A stretch of 64,000 nt of DNA from Prosapia bicincta (Eukaryota > Arthropoda > Insecta > Hemiptera > Cercopidae). This document shows, one piece after another, positions 48,001 to 59,884 of the stretch. Location: NCBI GenBank assembly GCA_036971475.1, contig JBAIZL010000005.1:176735386-176799385 (forward strand), given 5' to 3'. Both the position numbers and the translations under genes were made by a program. Each line of letters opens with the position of its first letter. The first letter of the stretch is position 1. The notes beneath the pieces were generated by a model. It worked only from the letters and a program-made list of their open reading frames with translations. It did no database searches and had not been told where the DNA came from.

Positions 48001-48729
48001 GATCTTCCGCAAACAGCCAACGTCATCACGGCCACTTTCGCAGACGACACAGCAAACGCAGCGACAGCGAAAACCGTTCAAGAATCGACAACACGCTTAC
48101 AAAGATCAAACGATTCAGTTGAGGCTTGGACCAAGAAATGGCGCATCAAACTCAACGACCAGAAGGCAGTCCATGTGAACTTTACAAACAAGAGGATCCC
48201 AAACCCTCAGAGGCTCGAAATGAATGGAAGTGTTATCCCATATCATGATTCAGCTAAATATCTCGGCATGCATCTTGATGCAAAAGCCAAATGGGTCGAG
48301 CATGTCAAAATAAAACTCACAGAACTCCAGACTCGCTACAGGCAAATGTATTGGCTACTCGGTCGAAATTCACGGGTATCAATATACAACAAGCTATTGG
48401 TATATAACCAAATCCTCAAACCGGTTTGGACGTATGGTATACAGCTTTGGGGCTGTGCCAGCAAATGTCACATACAAGGGATACAACGCTTCCTGAACAA
48501 AGTACTAAGAAACATCGCCAACGCTCCTTGGTATGTGCGTAACAGTGACTTGCATTGCGATCTTGGTGTACCCATGGTCGAGGAAGTCATAAAACAGAAC
48601 GCCATCAAACACGTAAATCGGCTCACTCAACACGAAAATCCTGAGGTACTGAGACTTCTCGACAACAACCACCTGACAAGACGACTCAAAAGGACAAAAC
48701 CATTTGAACTCGTTGAACGACAAGAGTGA
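45082..48729 (+). CDS. Jockey ORF1 C-terminal part fused in frame to ORF2 (endonuclease-reverse transcriptase)
   Basis: A 1,215-codon frame. Residues about 20-150 are the ORF1 RNA-binding region that precedes the knuckles. A CCHC knuckle follows at C155, C158, H163 and C168. A second knuckle near 174-186 has Ser where the first Cys is expected. A third lies near 200-215 (CANCGSNHPANYRGC). ORF2 begins at about Met324. The apurinic-type endonuclease spans about 328-550, with GIWNANG, SETHL, GGDFNAKH and SDHSSI. The reverse transcriptase spans about 765-1075, with KAPGYD, SYRPISLL, FLDVSQAFDKVWH, GVPQGSVLGP and the active site FADD (986-989). There is no RNase H. The frame opens without an ATG continuous with the ORF1 start, because of the upstream shift. 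Relatives normally have a stop or overlap between ORF1 and ORF2. Here the join lies beside a run of ten A (46027-46036). Confidence 0.93.
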   Translation: MIICTDSISLLNKALYGINHKLMCMSDNKVKINVDNSDDYRKVTEIMKLEGFEWYSFENKQERCIKVMARNLHVSTSENGIKSDLLDQGFEICAVKQKFRVTRDEEGEKQYKKLPLFMLTFSPRTEMKRIYEIRYICNMKISIEALRINKMIPQCKRCQGFGHTQNFCNKTHRSVKCAGKHHTIDCTKPRNVEAKCANCGSNHPANYRGCEVPIKLQQMREKLIKKPVHTETAGNAARKQKLTDPRTAKNLTYAQALRSNRQSTNEQNITTNQNTNSNEVLNMMKSMMQKFETLERSNRTLSNKLNALGSKIPANKKKIQKISMDHTNIRIGIWNANGILNSKEEFSLYLYENKIDICFISETHLSNQQYIKINGYNTHHTTHPDNRAHGGSAIFIKNNLKYNEDLNIRKEEAQLTVLSISSMKQNFKVGAVYFPPKHNLKEDDYTMIIRHLGERFVLGGDFNAKHSLWGSRLDNTKGRELKNAIEKTGCKVHSTGKPTYWPTDRNKTPDVLDFFITRKFAANFITLEDSYDLDSDHSSIIMTLSETIIKKPAKPTLCNKTTDWESFKLQLDQGITLDIDLSTGDHLDEAVTKFTSLIQQAVWDNTRTITHKTPGYNYPMEVRNLVKNKRRTRQKWQRTRDPVVKNHLNRESQQIKRLIHQLREDSANSFLENLSADKNTNYSLWKTTRRLKRKVHHVPPILKENNEWARSDQEKANTFGDHLENIFKPNEATNEEELHLNTNNQSKIIKKVTLKELKRELKYNLNPKKAPGYDLITGLVLKKLTTKGLKMFLLLINASLRLMHLPATWKVAEMIMILKPGKTATEVKSYRPISLLPIMSKLFEKLLLNRLKPIIVEKNLLPDHQFGFRRGHSTVEQVHRLIDIIEKALEGEEVCSIVFLDVSQAFDKVWHEGLIHKLNMFLPAQFVNLLKSYISNRLFRVNHESTYSDFKEIQAGVPQGSVLGPILYLLYTSDLPQTANVITATFADDTANAATAKTVQESTTRLQRSNDSVEAWTKKWRIKLNDQKAVHVNFTNKRIPNPQRLEMNGSVIPYHDSAKYLGMHLDAKAKWVEHVKIKLTELQTRYRQMYWLLGRNSRVSIYNKLLVYNQILKPVWTYGIQLWGCASKCHIQGIQRFLNKVLRNIANAPWYVRNSDLHCDLGVPMVEEVIKQNAIKHVNRLTQHENPEVLRLLDNNHLTRRLKRTKPFELVERQE

Positions 48730-48872
48730 CAACAATACTCTTCCTCACGCCGGTTGGCTTCCAACATCAAACAAGATACAATAGAAATCAATGGATTCTT
48801 TGTAATAAAAGCTAAAATCTAATTATCAAATGTAAATTAATGGTTGGTCAGAAATGACCAGTTTTAATAATA

Positions 48873-48911
<39 letters not shown>
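48730..48911 (+). other. 3' UTR, hairpin and poly(A) tail of the Jockey element
   Basis: About 145 bp of 3' UTR holds AATAAA near 48,804 and a small hairpin, TGGTCA-GAAA-TGACCA (48845-48860), about 15 bp before an AATAATAAT run. Pure A runs from 48875 to about 48911. A 3' hairpin is a common recognition element for the reverse transcriptase of such elements. Confidence 0.85.
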
Positions 48912-48915
<4 letters not shown>

Positions 48916-48923
48916 TCGGAGAT
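48912..48923. repeat. Target-site duplication, right copy
   Basis: ATATTCGGAGAT, matching 44558-44569. The first A could belong to the poly(A) tail. Confidence 0.9.
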
Positions 48924-50589
48924 GTTTTATTTGTTTTGACTATAAATAACTTGTTAATAACGTGTTGAAATTGTTTTTATTGTAATAAGAGCCTGACTGT
49001 AAACAGTTACACCGATTTAAGTAATAGTTATTCATTAATAAATTTGCTGAGCACTGTGGAATAGTTTTTAAACTAAACAAATAAAACTCACGAGCCACAA
49101 TACAAAAACCTTTATTTTACTATAATTACTTTATTTACATTTCGAATACATGGTAATCATATTCAGAAGTACTCGTGTACTTAGTGGTTAGTGGGTTTTA
49201 TTTATTCAGTTTAGTTATTCATTGTATTGTTCTCTGCTATTCGTATGATTACTGATTGTTTATTACAAAAGGCTGTGCTGTAGCCACAGAAACAGATCAA
49301 GGGGTTCATCTGTTGTACTCAAGTAGTAGATAGTAATCTATAATTATTTGTAATTTTAGAGTAAGAGACTGATTGCTAATATAAAACATTAGCATTGTTA
49401 CTTTTTATTGTTGTTGTGTAATGGTAATTTACTTCATGAAATATATTGGGAAAATATATTTAAATATTATTATTGATTTTCGTCATATTAGAAGAAAACC
49501 TTCCAACAAAATAATGGTTAAGAATCTCTATATTACCCTTTACTTACGTAACAGAGTGAAATTTTCTTCGAATAAAGGATGTAGTTAATAAAAGGCCCTA
49601 AAATATTTCAAAGTTTCTGAAACTTTCTTCCAGCTTGATACACGCCAGTGGTTTTGAATCAGGCAATATATCACGGACTGGCAATCCTTTTCACCCTGGT
49701 TTGCCTAATAGATATTCTAATGCTTTACAGTATAAACACATAAGCCAAATATAACACTTGAATACATGAATAGTATACTCGTATTATAAGACCCGACTAT
49801 ACTCTAAATGAAAATAAGATAAATATTACATTCTAGTAATGGTGAAGTGGTGAACAAAATCTATATAAAGTTTTAGCTTTAACAAGAAATAACGTTAGCG
49901 TTATACTCAATAGAAATTTGGCTTAGTAGTTTTACCATTTTGATCAAAAAGTTGCAATTATTTCACACATAGTTCAAGAACTGAAATTATTACTTTCTTG
50001 AAAACTCTTATTAACTGTATTTTATCTGAATAACTTGGTGATCTTCTTAAATACATCTGTTTATCATTAGGAGTTCACACTTAATCTGAATCAAGCTAAT
50101 ACTTTATTTATTCCTTGGAATTACCTTTGAACACTTTTTAAGGTTTTGTGAGTTTCAATCAGTCTGAAATCGTTAAGAATATAATTGTGAAAACTTTAGA
50201 TAAATATATCTGAAATAGTCAAAATACTATTTATGGAAGTTATCACTAAAAACGTGTCCATATTAAAGGGATAATCACAACATCGAATAAAGGAAATATG
50301 CAAAATAATGGAATCAATGGAACCAATAAAGAAATTGCATCAGAAACTTTAATTTCAGATTTTAAAATTGTAGTTTCAAGTTGCTAACTCTGTTGCTCAT
50401 TTATAATTGTTGATTTAATCTTGTTTGAACTGATAAAATTGTTAGTTAAATGGTCAAATTACTGTGGGGCCTACTGTAAGGTCTACTGTGGGGATGTAAA
50501 ATTACATTGTTGCGGTCAGTCTGACTGACCTAGAGAAGGGAATACGTCATTTGAGGAATGCACGTCTATCTTCATTTATAGCTTACAGT
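48924..50589. other. AT-rich intergenic, nothing recognised
   Basis: No ORF, repeat partner or RNA gene supported. Confidence 0.4.
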
Positions 50590-51490
50590 ACTTACATGTG
50601 TATAAACCATAGAAATTTATTATAATTAGACACATTAATACATAGTAATTACATAATATTTGGGTACGTTTGCATTAAAGTAGTAGAACAAACATTGATC
50701 CCCTTCATTAGCTTAGTTAATGCATTGATAATATGCAGTGCCTTGTATTAATGATCCAATTTAAATGATTCAATAGCCTCTAAACAATAGCCCTAAGGGA
50801 GTCAATTAATTTTGTATCAAGTCTTTGTGTTGACCAGGAAAGATAATGCTACTACTTCATATAAAAGACGTTACCTACGTGGAAATAATTTTCCCAGTAA
50901 AAGGAAATAAATTTCATTCCTCTGTTCTATCTATTTTACCCTAACCTTCTTCTTACAAAAGAGGTTTATTGAGTAGGCAGATTCTCATGACTTGGGTAGA
51001 GCGGAGTCGTATTTCATATAAGTGACTCTTGTAATGTCGTAATATTCCTATAATACATCCCATATATTCATTATAGTAACTTTTATGTCCATGTCTTGAA
51101 CTTTTCTATAATAATAATCATTTTCTACGCCTCGTACGAGATTGTAACCATGTACACTGACCAATACCTTAAATAAAAGAAACCACCATAGTCAATAGAT
51201 CATTTGTTGTAAAATATATTTTAAACTTGATTTTATTGACACACAGTGCCATAATGTTGTAATTTATTCTATTAAAATAATTCGAATTAAAAAAAAATTT
51301 ACAGCAACTAGGAAACACATTTTTCATTTTTCACAAAATTTATAACAATTGAGGTCATTATGGGTTCTTTAGTGCAACCCTGTCTCGTTCAAAGCTAAAG
51401 CGAAAAGGAGCTAAAGTTTGCGTTTCCTTTAATATTTTTGACTTATCAAGTCTTACTAAAAGGCCAAACACGAATCTTTATTTTTTCGTT
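50590..51490 (-). repeat. Duplication block 2, second copy, inverted
   Basis: The reverse complement matches 6,890-8,645 in order. 51,440-51,465 pairs with 6920-6945 and 50,900-50,960 pairs with about 7,690-7,830. 50,760-50,840 pairs with 8,380-8,470, and 50,620-50,690 pairs with 8,540-8,600. It is shorter because the internal repeat array of the first copy is reduced. Confidence 0.75.
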
Positions 51491-51637
51491 TTACGTTCGT
51501 TCTATACTTTACCTTCGTTTTATATGGTATAAATAGCAGTTGCGACTTTCTAGCAATGACGAGGTGATTCAAACAACCGTTTGAGTGCTAAAAGACCTGC
51601 TAAATGAACTATTCATCATAATTTTTCATTTCTGTAA

Positions 51638-51639
<2 letters not shown>

Positions 51640-51678
<39 letters not shown>

Positions 51679-51746
51679 TAAAATTCTTGTTTAAGTACAT
51701 AAGTGAAAGTGATAAATGTATACAAGAAAACAGTGTTGCATAATCT

Positions 51747-51811
<65 letters not shown>

Positions 51812-51982
51812 AAATAGTTAATATCTGGAGTACGAGATGAACCCAACAATAGTTGAAGAGCGAGAGCCTCTTCATTGCTAGATGAGATTCTAGCGGATCG
51901 TCGGAACTGCGATTTTATGCACTGCAGACTGAGCGGACGTACTCCAGATAATAACTATTCATCACATTCATCCATCCGTGAA

Positions 51983-52035
<53 letters not shown>
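51640..52035. repeat. (TA)n cluster enclosing two modules
   Basis: TA runs at 51,640-51,672, 51,751-51,808 and 51,985-52,035. Between the first two lies a module with the reverse complement of the CACTTTCA...AACAAGAAT core. Between the last two lies the 155-bp inverted-repeat module described next. Confidence 0.9.
51809..51963. repeat. 155-bp inverted-repeat module with inner hairpins
   Basis: Arms 51809-51834 and 51938-51963 (26 bp, two mismatches, containing TATCTGGAGTACG) enclose about 103 bp. Inside are two further perfect short stems: GAAGAG/CTCTTC and GCTAGA/TCTAGC. It is flanked by TA runs, consistent with a small DNA element of the MITE type, or with a structured RNA if transcribed. 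Confidence 0.8.
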
Positions 52036-52039
<4 letters not shown>

Positions 52040-52329
52040 TCAAATTTTACTACATAATGAATTATTTTAATACATATAAATTAATGCTTTTAATTATATT
52101 GACAAATTATGTAATAACATATTATACAGTAAAATCTTGATGTTGATAATATATAATATTCAAGTCCAGTATTTTAAAAAAAACTTCCGTCAGTTCGTAT
52201 GAGAATTTTTAGGAACCGATTTCAATGTAACGCATTAAATAAAAGTTTTGTAAGGTAAATTTGTAAACATCTAATAAATATTTTCTAATATCTACATTCT
52301 TTTATTTAATAACTACAGTAATTAGATCA

Positions 52330-53520
<1,191 letters not shown>

Positions 53521-54089
53521 GACATATATTTCCAATCCTACATCCCGTCATTTCCGTTTTATCATCAGGGTTAAGATACAACTAAGTCAACATTGTACGG
53601 TTCCTAGATAGTTATCCACCTCATAAGATTTAAAAATTCAGATCCATTTATAATCTATTAGTGGATATTCAACACCTTTTCTTCAGGTGTTGTCCACCTT
53701 CTACTAGGTTCTGTCCATTGGAATGTTTTATATGAACCAAAAGTAAAAACGTAGACACCAAACACTCGTATATTAACTTTTCTTCTTATTTTAAAAATTG
53801 ATAAATGGTGGAAAAATTAGAGGATATTCTTTTTTGTTTTAAAATGACAAGCTTATCCGTAAAACATAATTAGCCTCATTACGTGGAAAGGGTTTTAGGA
53901 TATGTTTTCTCAGTAATTAGTTAAAGCAAATTTAGGGTGTTTATTTAGGGTGTTTATGACGTAAAACGTTTATATGGTTTTACTAAGTATATTTGGTCCC
54001 ATGATGCATGCTTTTCTAAACGTTCTATCCTAAATTAACCTAAACCAAAATAAAGAAATAAATAAAGAAAAGTATTGCTATACAACCTT
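53521..54089. other. Intergenic, nothing recognised
   Basis: Sequence between duplication block 3 and the I-like element. The phrase CTGATGA...GGAAATGACGG on the minus strand near 53,550-53,570 was considered as a ribozyme core and rejected. Confidence 0.4.
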
Positions 54090-54158
54090 AATGTTCCACC
54101 ATTTGGTGGAATAAGAGATTATCCCTCCTTAGATTAGAAAGACAAAAAAGCCAGAAAA

Positions 54159-55436
54159 ATGTGGAAGAAATTTAGAACACCCGAAAATAGAAGCAAATAC
54201 AACCAGGCATCGGCTAAATGTAAGAGAGCTATAAAAGAGGCTAAAAGGACCTCTTGGCATGACTTCATAGGTAGCATCAACTCAAACACACCTTGCTCAG
54301 CTGTAAGGAAAAGATTTAAAGCAATTCAGGGAAAACCTGATAATAAAATCTATCAGATCATAAATCCGGATGGGATCATAACTACTAATGGTAATGCCAT
54401 TGCTAATGTATTCAACAAATTATATGTCAGAAAGTCAGGTATTGTGGAAAATTGGCCGACTCATCTGAAGAATGAGAAAAACTTTCTTACAACTTTGAAT
54501 GAAGCAATTTCCCAAACAGATATCTGTGATAAACCTTTCACAGAAACTGAAATGAAGGCTGCAGTAGCACAATTGAAGTCATCTACGCCAGGAGAAGATA
54601 ACATTCATAATTTAATGTTACAGCATTGTTCTGAGTCATTTATGGAAGAAATAAGATGCAATTTTACACAAATCTGGTAGACAGGTAACATAACACAAAA
54701 ATGGAAACAGGCTATAATTATTCCACTTGTAAAACCAGGAAAATCTCCTGAACTTGCTTCTTCTTACAGGCCTATAGCCTTGACATCATGTCTCGGTAAA
54801 CTTTTGGAGAGACTGGTTAATAACCGCTTAACTTGGAGGCTTGAAAATTATAATCTGCTGGGTACATGTCTTTTCGGGTTCAGACCTAAACGAAGCACCT
54901 GTGATGCTTTACTAAACTTTACAGGAAGTATATATACTGGATTCTCAAACAAAATGTGTACATCAGCGGTGTTCATCGATTTCGAAGCCGCCTTTGATAA
55001 GGTCTCACGCACATCTATTATTTCGCAGTGTATGGAAATCGGTTTAAAAGGGAGGATATTGAAATACATTGTAGACTTCCTTAAGGATAGGAAAATTAAA
55101 ACTAAGATCAATGATACCTACTCTGAAGAAGAATGTACTCTAAACGGAATACCACAGGTGTCAGTCATTAGTCCTACTCTTTTTAACATAATGATACAAA
55201 ATTTAGGGAATATAGACCTTCCGGGCATCGGCATGGCTATTTTTGCAGATAATGTCACTATCTGGGCCACTGATAAAGACCCAACTGCTTCTACTCACCA
55301 ACTGGAAAAGGCACTTAACAAAATCTCTGAGTGGTCTGAAAAATGGGGACTAACCATTTCAATATCAAAAACTGAAGTATGTTTCTTCTCCAGGCGATAC
55401 TTGCACACAAACTATAAACCAGTTATAAACTTATAA
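54159..55436 (+). pseudogene. Reverse transcriptase domain of the I-like element, inactivated
   Basis: One reading frame with an in-frame TAG at 54678-54680. Visible RT motifs are KSSTPGEDNIHN, SYRPIALTSCLGKLLERLV, FGFRPKRSTCDAL, FIDFEAAFDKV (catalytic Asp present), GIPQVSVISPTLFN and AIFADNVTIWA. Two of these depart from the family pattern: PQG is changed to PQV, and the second Asp of the FADD active site is Asn (AAT at 55251-55253), so the enzyme would not polymerise. The frame ends at 55434-55436 because TTATAAAC is tandemly duplicated (55423-55430 and 55431-55438). The frame also shifts upstream near 54,155. All of this indicates long decay. Confidence 0.9.
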
Positions 55437-55438
55437 AC

Positions 55439-56148
55439 TTAAATGGAAACGTACTGCGGCATAACCCAAATCCTGTACTTCTGGGTATTAAACTGGATCC
55501 AAAACTACTGTGGAAAGAACATGTCCATTTCATAGCGGACAAATGTGCAAATAGAATAAAAGCGTTGAAAGTTATAGCCAGCAGGGCATGGGGAGCAGAT
55601 ACATATATATTAAGGAATTTTTATTTGTCCTTTGTAAGATCAAAAATCATGTATTGTTGTGAAGTTTGGGGTGGAACAGCTGAAACTCATATTCGAAAAT
55701 TACAATTATTACAGAACTCATCTCTGAGGATTTGTTTGGGTTGTCCAAAAACCACAAGTATACAGTCTATGGAAATTGAACTGTCAGTCATGCCCTTTGA
55801 CTTATATATAAAAAACAGAATGTGGAAGAAACATTTTCAGATGAAGGCAATTTCGCTTAACACTCTTTCTAACATTGCATTGGTAACTAACATCCGACAG
55901 TCACTGTTCTACCATCATAACAAACCCTGCGAATCATTAAACACAATGGAATCAGGAAAAATTCCAGTTGTTTTGGAACAACAACCCTGGTTTCGAATCC
56001 CAATAAAAACCAATCTTGAAATTCCTGGTTCACTCACAAAAGAAGATTCACCTCACCTACTAAAATCTGTCGCTATGGAATTGATAAACACAACATATAA
56101 CAACTTTGTAAAAATCTACACAGATGGTTCCGTTGATAAAGAGAACCA
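55439..56148 (+). pseudogene. RT thumb/linker region of the I-like element
   Basis: This frame follows the 8-bp duplication and is open to 56182. It contains the usual post-RT segments of this clade (LLGIKLDPKLLWKEH near the start, then FVRSKIMYCCEVWG and LRICLGCPKTTSIQSMEIEL) and ends with the first RNase H motif, KIYTDGSVD (catalytic Asp near 56,120). It then loses frame by one base near 56,140-56,151. The CPKTT segment is the part that resembles the fragment at 39.8 kb. Confidence 0.85.
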
Positions 56149-56151
56149 TAG

Positions 56152-56955
56152 GGAGGTGCAGCTTTTCATTGTCCAGAATTAAACGAAGATTACTATATGC
56201 CCTGCGATTCCTCTTCAAGCATGAATGCTGAATTGATGGCCTTAAATGCTGCTTTGGTTTTTAGCAATACTATGGATGCACGGAACATCTGCATTCTCAC
56301 CGATTCCAGGTCGGCCCTTCAAGCCCTTCAAGTACAGCACACTACAGACTACCATTTTCGAACATCTGAAATAACTAAATTGTTAAAAAACTTAGAACAG
56401 AAAAATATTGTATTTCAATGGATCCCCAGTCATTGTGGTGTTCCTGGGAATGAGGAAGCTGACAGATCTGCCAAGGAGTCTTGCAACTTGTTTCCATCTC
56501 CTGAAAGTTGTTACTCCTTAACTAATTGCAAAGAGGCAGTTGATAAAGAATCTCACATCTGTTGGAGAAAGAAATGGAGAGAATGCAATACTGGGCGCGA
56601 ATATTATTCATTACAAAAACAACCTAATGATCCAAAGATCTTCAAGTCATTATCACGTTCAGTGGCATCTTTTGCGGCACGAGCTCGTATGGGACACATT
56701 GTCACCAATACATATTTGAAAAGGTTTCATATTACTAACGACTCTATCTGTGGAGCGTACAAGCAAGAAGAGGAAACATTAGAGCACATACTTTTGAAGT
56801 GTCCTGTAACAGCAGCAACAAGGAGTCCCTTGATAAAACATCTAGGACGGGAATGTACCCTGGACAAAATCTTGAAAGAAAGTTGTTTCTGGCCATTGGC
56901 AGAGTGTGTGTATAGGAGACATCGAGCCATCGAGGCCAACCTTGGAAGCTCGTAA
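56152..56955 (+). pseudogene. RNase H and C-terminal zinc-like region of the I-like element
   Basis: The frame opens at 56152 right after a stop. It continues RNase H from the GGAAF-like strand through catalytic Glu (SMNAELMALNAAL), Asp (ILTDSRSALQAL) and the final SHCGVPGNEEADRSAK motif. RNase H removes the RNA strand from the cDNA hybrid. The C-terminus has the clade's Cys/His signature, CGAYKQEEETLEHILLKCP, but the second Cys is Tyr (TAC at 56758-56760). It stops at TAA (56953-56955), 50 bp before the A/T-rich tail. The residue pattern is intact for RNase H, so the loss lies upstream. Confidence 0.88.
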
Positions 56956-57003
56956 TAAGAAGTAAGAAGTAAGTAATAAAAATAATAAAATAATGAAATA
57001 ATA

Positions 57004-58134
57004 AAACTTCAGCTCTTTTGAATTATTATTAGTAAAACAAAGTCAATGGTTGAACGCTATACCCCAACGTTAGAGCACAGCACCGATTATTCTCAGAGCA
57101 GCTATTCAGTACACGACACCTGTAAGACGACCTTATTACTCAGACTCTCAGGGGAGGTTTAACCCCACCTAGTTCTAGCTACATTAGCGTAAACCCTGTC
57201 CCTCGCACGAGAGTTTAACCAGTAGATAATTTTGCGTTCGCAGTAAAACCGAACATACCACTATATTCCCAAGGCGGGTTTTAACTGGTAAACCTATCGT
57301 ACTCAATATTGCAATAAAAATTATGCTGACATCGTAAAAGTCCTTAGGAACATGGAAAACTAATCAAACTGGTCGCTGGTGCACAAAATAATGACCACTT
57401 TCAAAAGGATACATTTGCAACACTCATGCACCTTTAAAAAATCAAAGACTCTTTATAAAATGAGCATATTACAGTAGCCTGTCATTACAAGTACCTGAGG
57501 TTGATAAAAAATATTTTCTTAAAAAATCTGGTTTACTAACGCGAGATAACTTTCTATAGAAGAAAGTAAAAAATACGGTAAAATAACTTTTACGAAAATA
57601 GAGGAACCGGTTACCTAACATTAGGAAATACATCTATTCTAAATAGATATTTTAAACATAAATTATAATTTATTGTAATACTATGCAATAAACCAATAAA
57701 TTATTAAGCTTTGAAGTGTTTAATACTATGGAAATAATCACAATGTTTCAATATTTTCACTGTAAATAATGAGCTGAGCTTATTTATATTAGTGGATATT
57801 TTATTAGACATTTAAAATTTTATGTTATATATTTTACATAATATCTATTGTTATGAATTTTAAACAATATTTTATCAATAACTTCAATGAACATTAAAAT
57901 TATATACCCCTTCTAAGAAAAGAGTATATTATAGAGAGTTTCCGTCTGTGCGATTCCTTGCGTTTGCTAGCGCGCATGTTTGTGTGTGTGTGTCTAAATA
58001 TAAAAACAAAAAATATTTATAATAAACATTTTATTACTTTTAGTTTTAGTGGAGTGCATGTATTGAATATCAATCAAAAGTTTTAAAATAGTTTTTATAA
58101 AAAAAACTTTACAATAGATTGAGCATGGTAATAT
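57004..58134. other. Intergenic, nothing recognised
   Basis: A patch at 57,050-57,290 is less AT-rich but has no long ORF. A short (GT)n occurs near 57,980-57,992. Confidence 0.4.
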
Positions 58135-58243
58135 AGTAGACACCTCGGATAATCAAAACTCGAATAGTTTCTCAGTTAAAATCTAGAGGTAATCGTGAGG
58201 TAAAATGGTGAATTGAATGTAAGCGTAAATAAAGGCGTCTACT
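58135..58243. mobile_element. 109-bp MITE-like element, pogo-type ends
   Basis: Inverted ends AGTAGACACCT (58135-58145) and AGGCGTCTACT (58233-58243), with one mismatch in 11 bp. CGGATAATC follows the left end, the same motif that marks the ends of the 19.0-kb pogo-like element. No ORF. It has the size and form of a non-autonomous DNA transposon. Confidence 0.5.
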
Positions 58244-59704
58244 GTGTTATTAAATGAAAAATTCTTTCTGAATGAAATGAATTTTAAACATTTATTATGA
58301 AAGATTATATCATTTATAGAAAGATTCAGAAATATCTTCCGTACGTACTGTATACATTTGTAACTATATTTGACATAGAACTCATTTAGTTATGGTTCGG
58401 GTGATCGCAATACATTCCTCCATATTTTCACCACAGTAGAACTTCCATTCCTGCAACAATGGTGTAGCTAAGGGAGTAATAGTTTGAAATATCTTTTAAA
58501 TTACAGACCACTTTAACAAGTAAATTATTCATCTAAAATCTAGAAATATTACGTAACCATTGTCAAGATGTCTATGTAATCTGTTTACCTTCAAGAGAAA
58601 ACTTAAATATTTTTACCTTATTTGAAGAACAGAATTATGCATTCAAATATATTTTATTTTCCGTGAAAAGTAACAGGAAATCTACTTTGTTATTGAAGAT
58701 AAGTATGAGGTACTTAGATCTGTGTGCATATATTTTTGTACGTAAGTTTACGAAAGTGATTCAAATTCAAGCTAGAAACAAATAAATTCTCTTTTAAGAT
58801 ATTTAAGGCCAGGTAAAAGTTTCAATATCATTTACATTTTATTAAATTGTAAATTAGGGGCAGTTCAACTTTTCTTATACTTATAAAATATGGTTTCAAA
58901 ATATGCATATGAATTGAAGAATTAGTGTAAATTGATATTGCATCTTGTGAATTACAGAATAATTGTTAAAACGTATTTGCAACATCTGTATTGATTAATT
59001 TGTGTTATTTCATATGCAAGAAAGGTATATTTTAAAAAATTTGTTGATTACATATGTAAATTATACGAATCTAAGATTGTATAGGATTTTATGTGTGTAA
59101 AGTACGAATTTTGAAATTTGATTTAATATACATTGAACATATATGAACATAAAAATTACATTGATTTCATATTTGCAACGCAAGAATTTACTATGGATGT
59201 TTGTGACTTCATATAGTGCATTTAAAATATTATTTATAATAATAGAAAGCAGAAGCCGTAGAATCATCATTTCGGGAAGATGGAGATTTATGAAATGTCG
59301 CCTTCGAATTGAAGTAATCTGGAAAAACAGCGGGAATGGAAAATATTTCCATTAAAATGGAGTAAATTTGAAAACAATGAAAGTACTAGAATATTAGTTA
59401 TCTTTAGTAAAAAACAGAATTGTTATTATTAAAAAAATTACAACTGCAAAATGAAATAAAAGAAACGTTTTATAGTACTATATTTTTTCGTGAATCGGGA
59501 ATAAATTCCTATTGGATTTCAATCAACAAACAGTTTATTAAAGAGTTTCCTATGACAGGATATATAAATAGTGTATATGATAAAACCTGTGCATACTTGT
59601 GCAAAGGTTTTTGTGCGCCGTGTAAGTCTAATTACTATGTTCGCAATATTTACAACGTACTTGATTGTTTGAACGTTTATGAAAGTTCGTCTTCAAGCAA
59701 AAAC
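58244..59704. other. AT-rich intergenic, no gene called
   Basis: Two unrecognised plus-strand ORFs (59143-59355, 70 codons, and 59420-59707, 95 codons) have no motif I can name. The second ends right where duplication block 4 begins and is absent from the first copy. Confidence 0.3.
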
Positions 59705-59815
59705 TAAGGAAGGTATTTGTCGTAAATCCCGTAATCGCAAAAAGAGCCCTAGATATCCAGGCGGTTCTTTGAATGGAAGAAAGTTTGAAATTGCATTTAT
59801 GTTTAGGCAATAATT
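59705..59815 (+). repeat. Duplication block 4, second copy
   Basis: Partner of 9,630-9,765. The exact 17-mer GTAAATCCCGTAATCGC is at 59,722-59,738. Confidence 0.85.
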
Positions 59816-59884
59816 TTTTTCTAAACTAGATACTTTGTAGTTAAATTCTATATTATCCTTTGTTTGACATAAAATCGTTTAAGT

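Larger units (their letters stand above)
44570..48911 (+). mobile_element. Jockey-clade non-LTR retrotransposon, nearly full length
   Basis: A 4.34-kb insertion flanked by a 12-bp target duplication and ending in about 37 A. It carries a gag-like ORF1 with zinc knuckles, then an endonuclease and reverse transcriptase, and no RNase H, which is the Jockey-clade layout. Only 19 bp precede the first ATG, so the 5' UTR is either very short or slightly truncated. Two homopolymer-associated frame changes separate it from the usual two-ORF layout. The intact catalytic motifs and the clean target duplication suggest a fairly recent insertion. Confidence 0.95.
54090..57003 (+). mobile_element. I-like non-LTR retrotransposon with RNase H, 5'-truncated and dead
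   Basis: Starts within the segment between endonuclease and RT (a TTTGGTGGAATAAG phrase near 54,105 corresponds to the usual WWN motif). It then encodes RT, a linker, RNase H and a C-terminal Cys/His region. It ends in an A/T-rich AATAATAAAATAATG tail, like the TAA-repeat ends of I elements. ORF1 and the endonuclease are absent. The frame is broken at least four times. This inserted into the second duplication copy between blocks 3 and 4, where the first copy has no counterpart. Confidence 0.9.

Noticed and set aside
53540..53600. Hammerhead ribozyme core on the minus strand (CTGATGA ... GGAAATGACGG ... GTC)
   Set aside because: The core words are present, but stems II and III do not pair convincingly.
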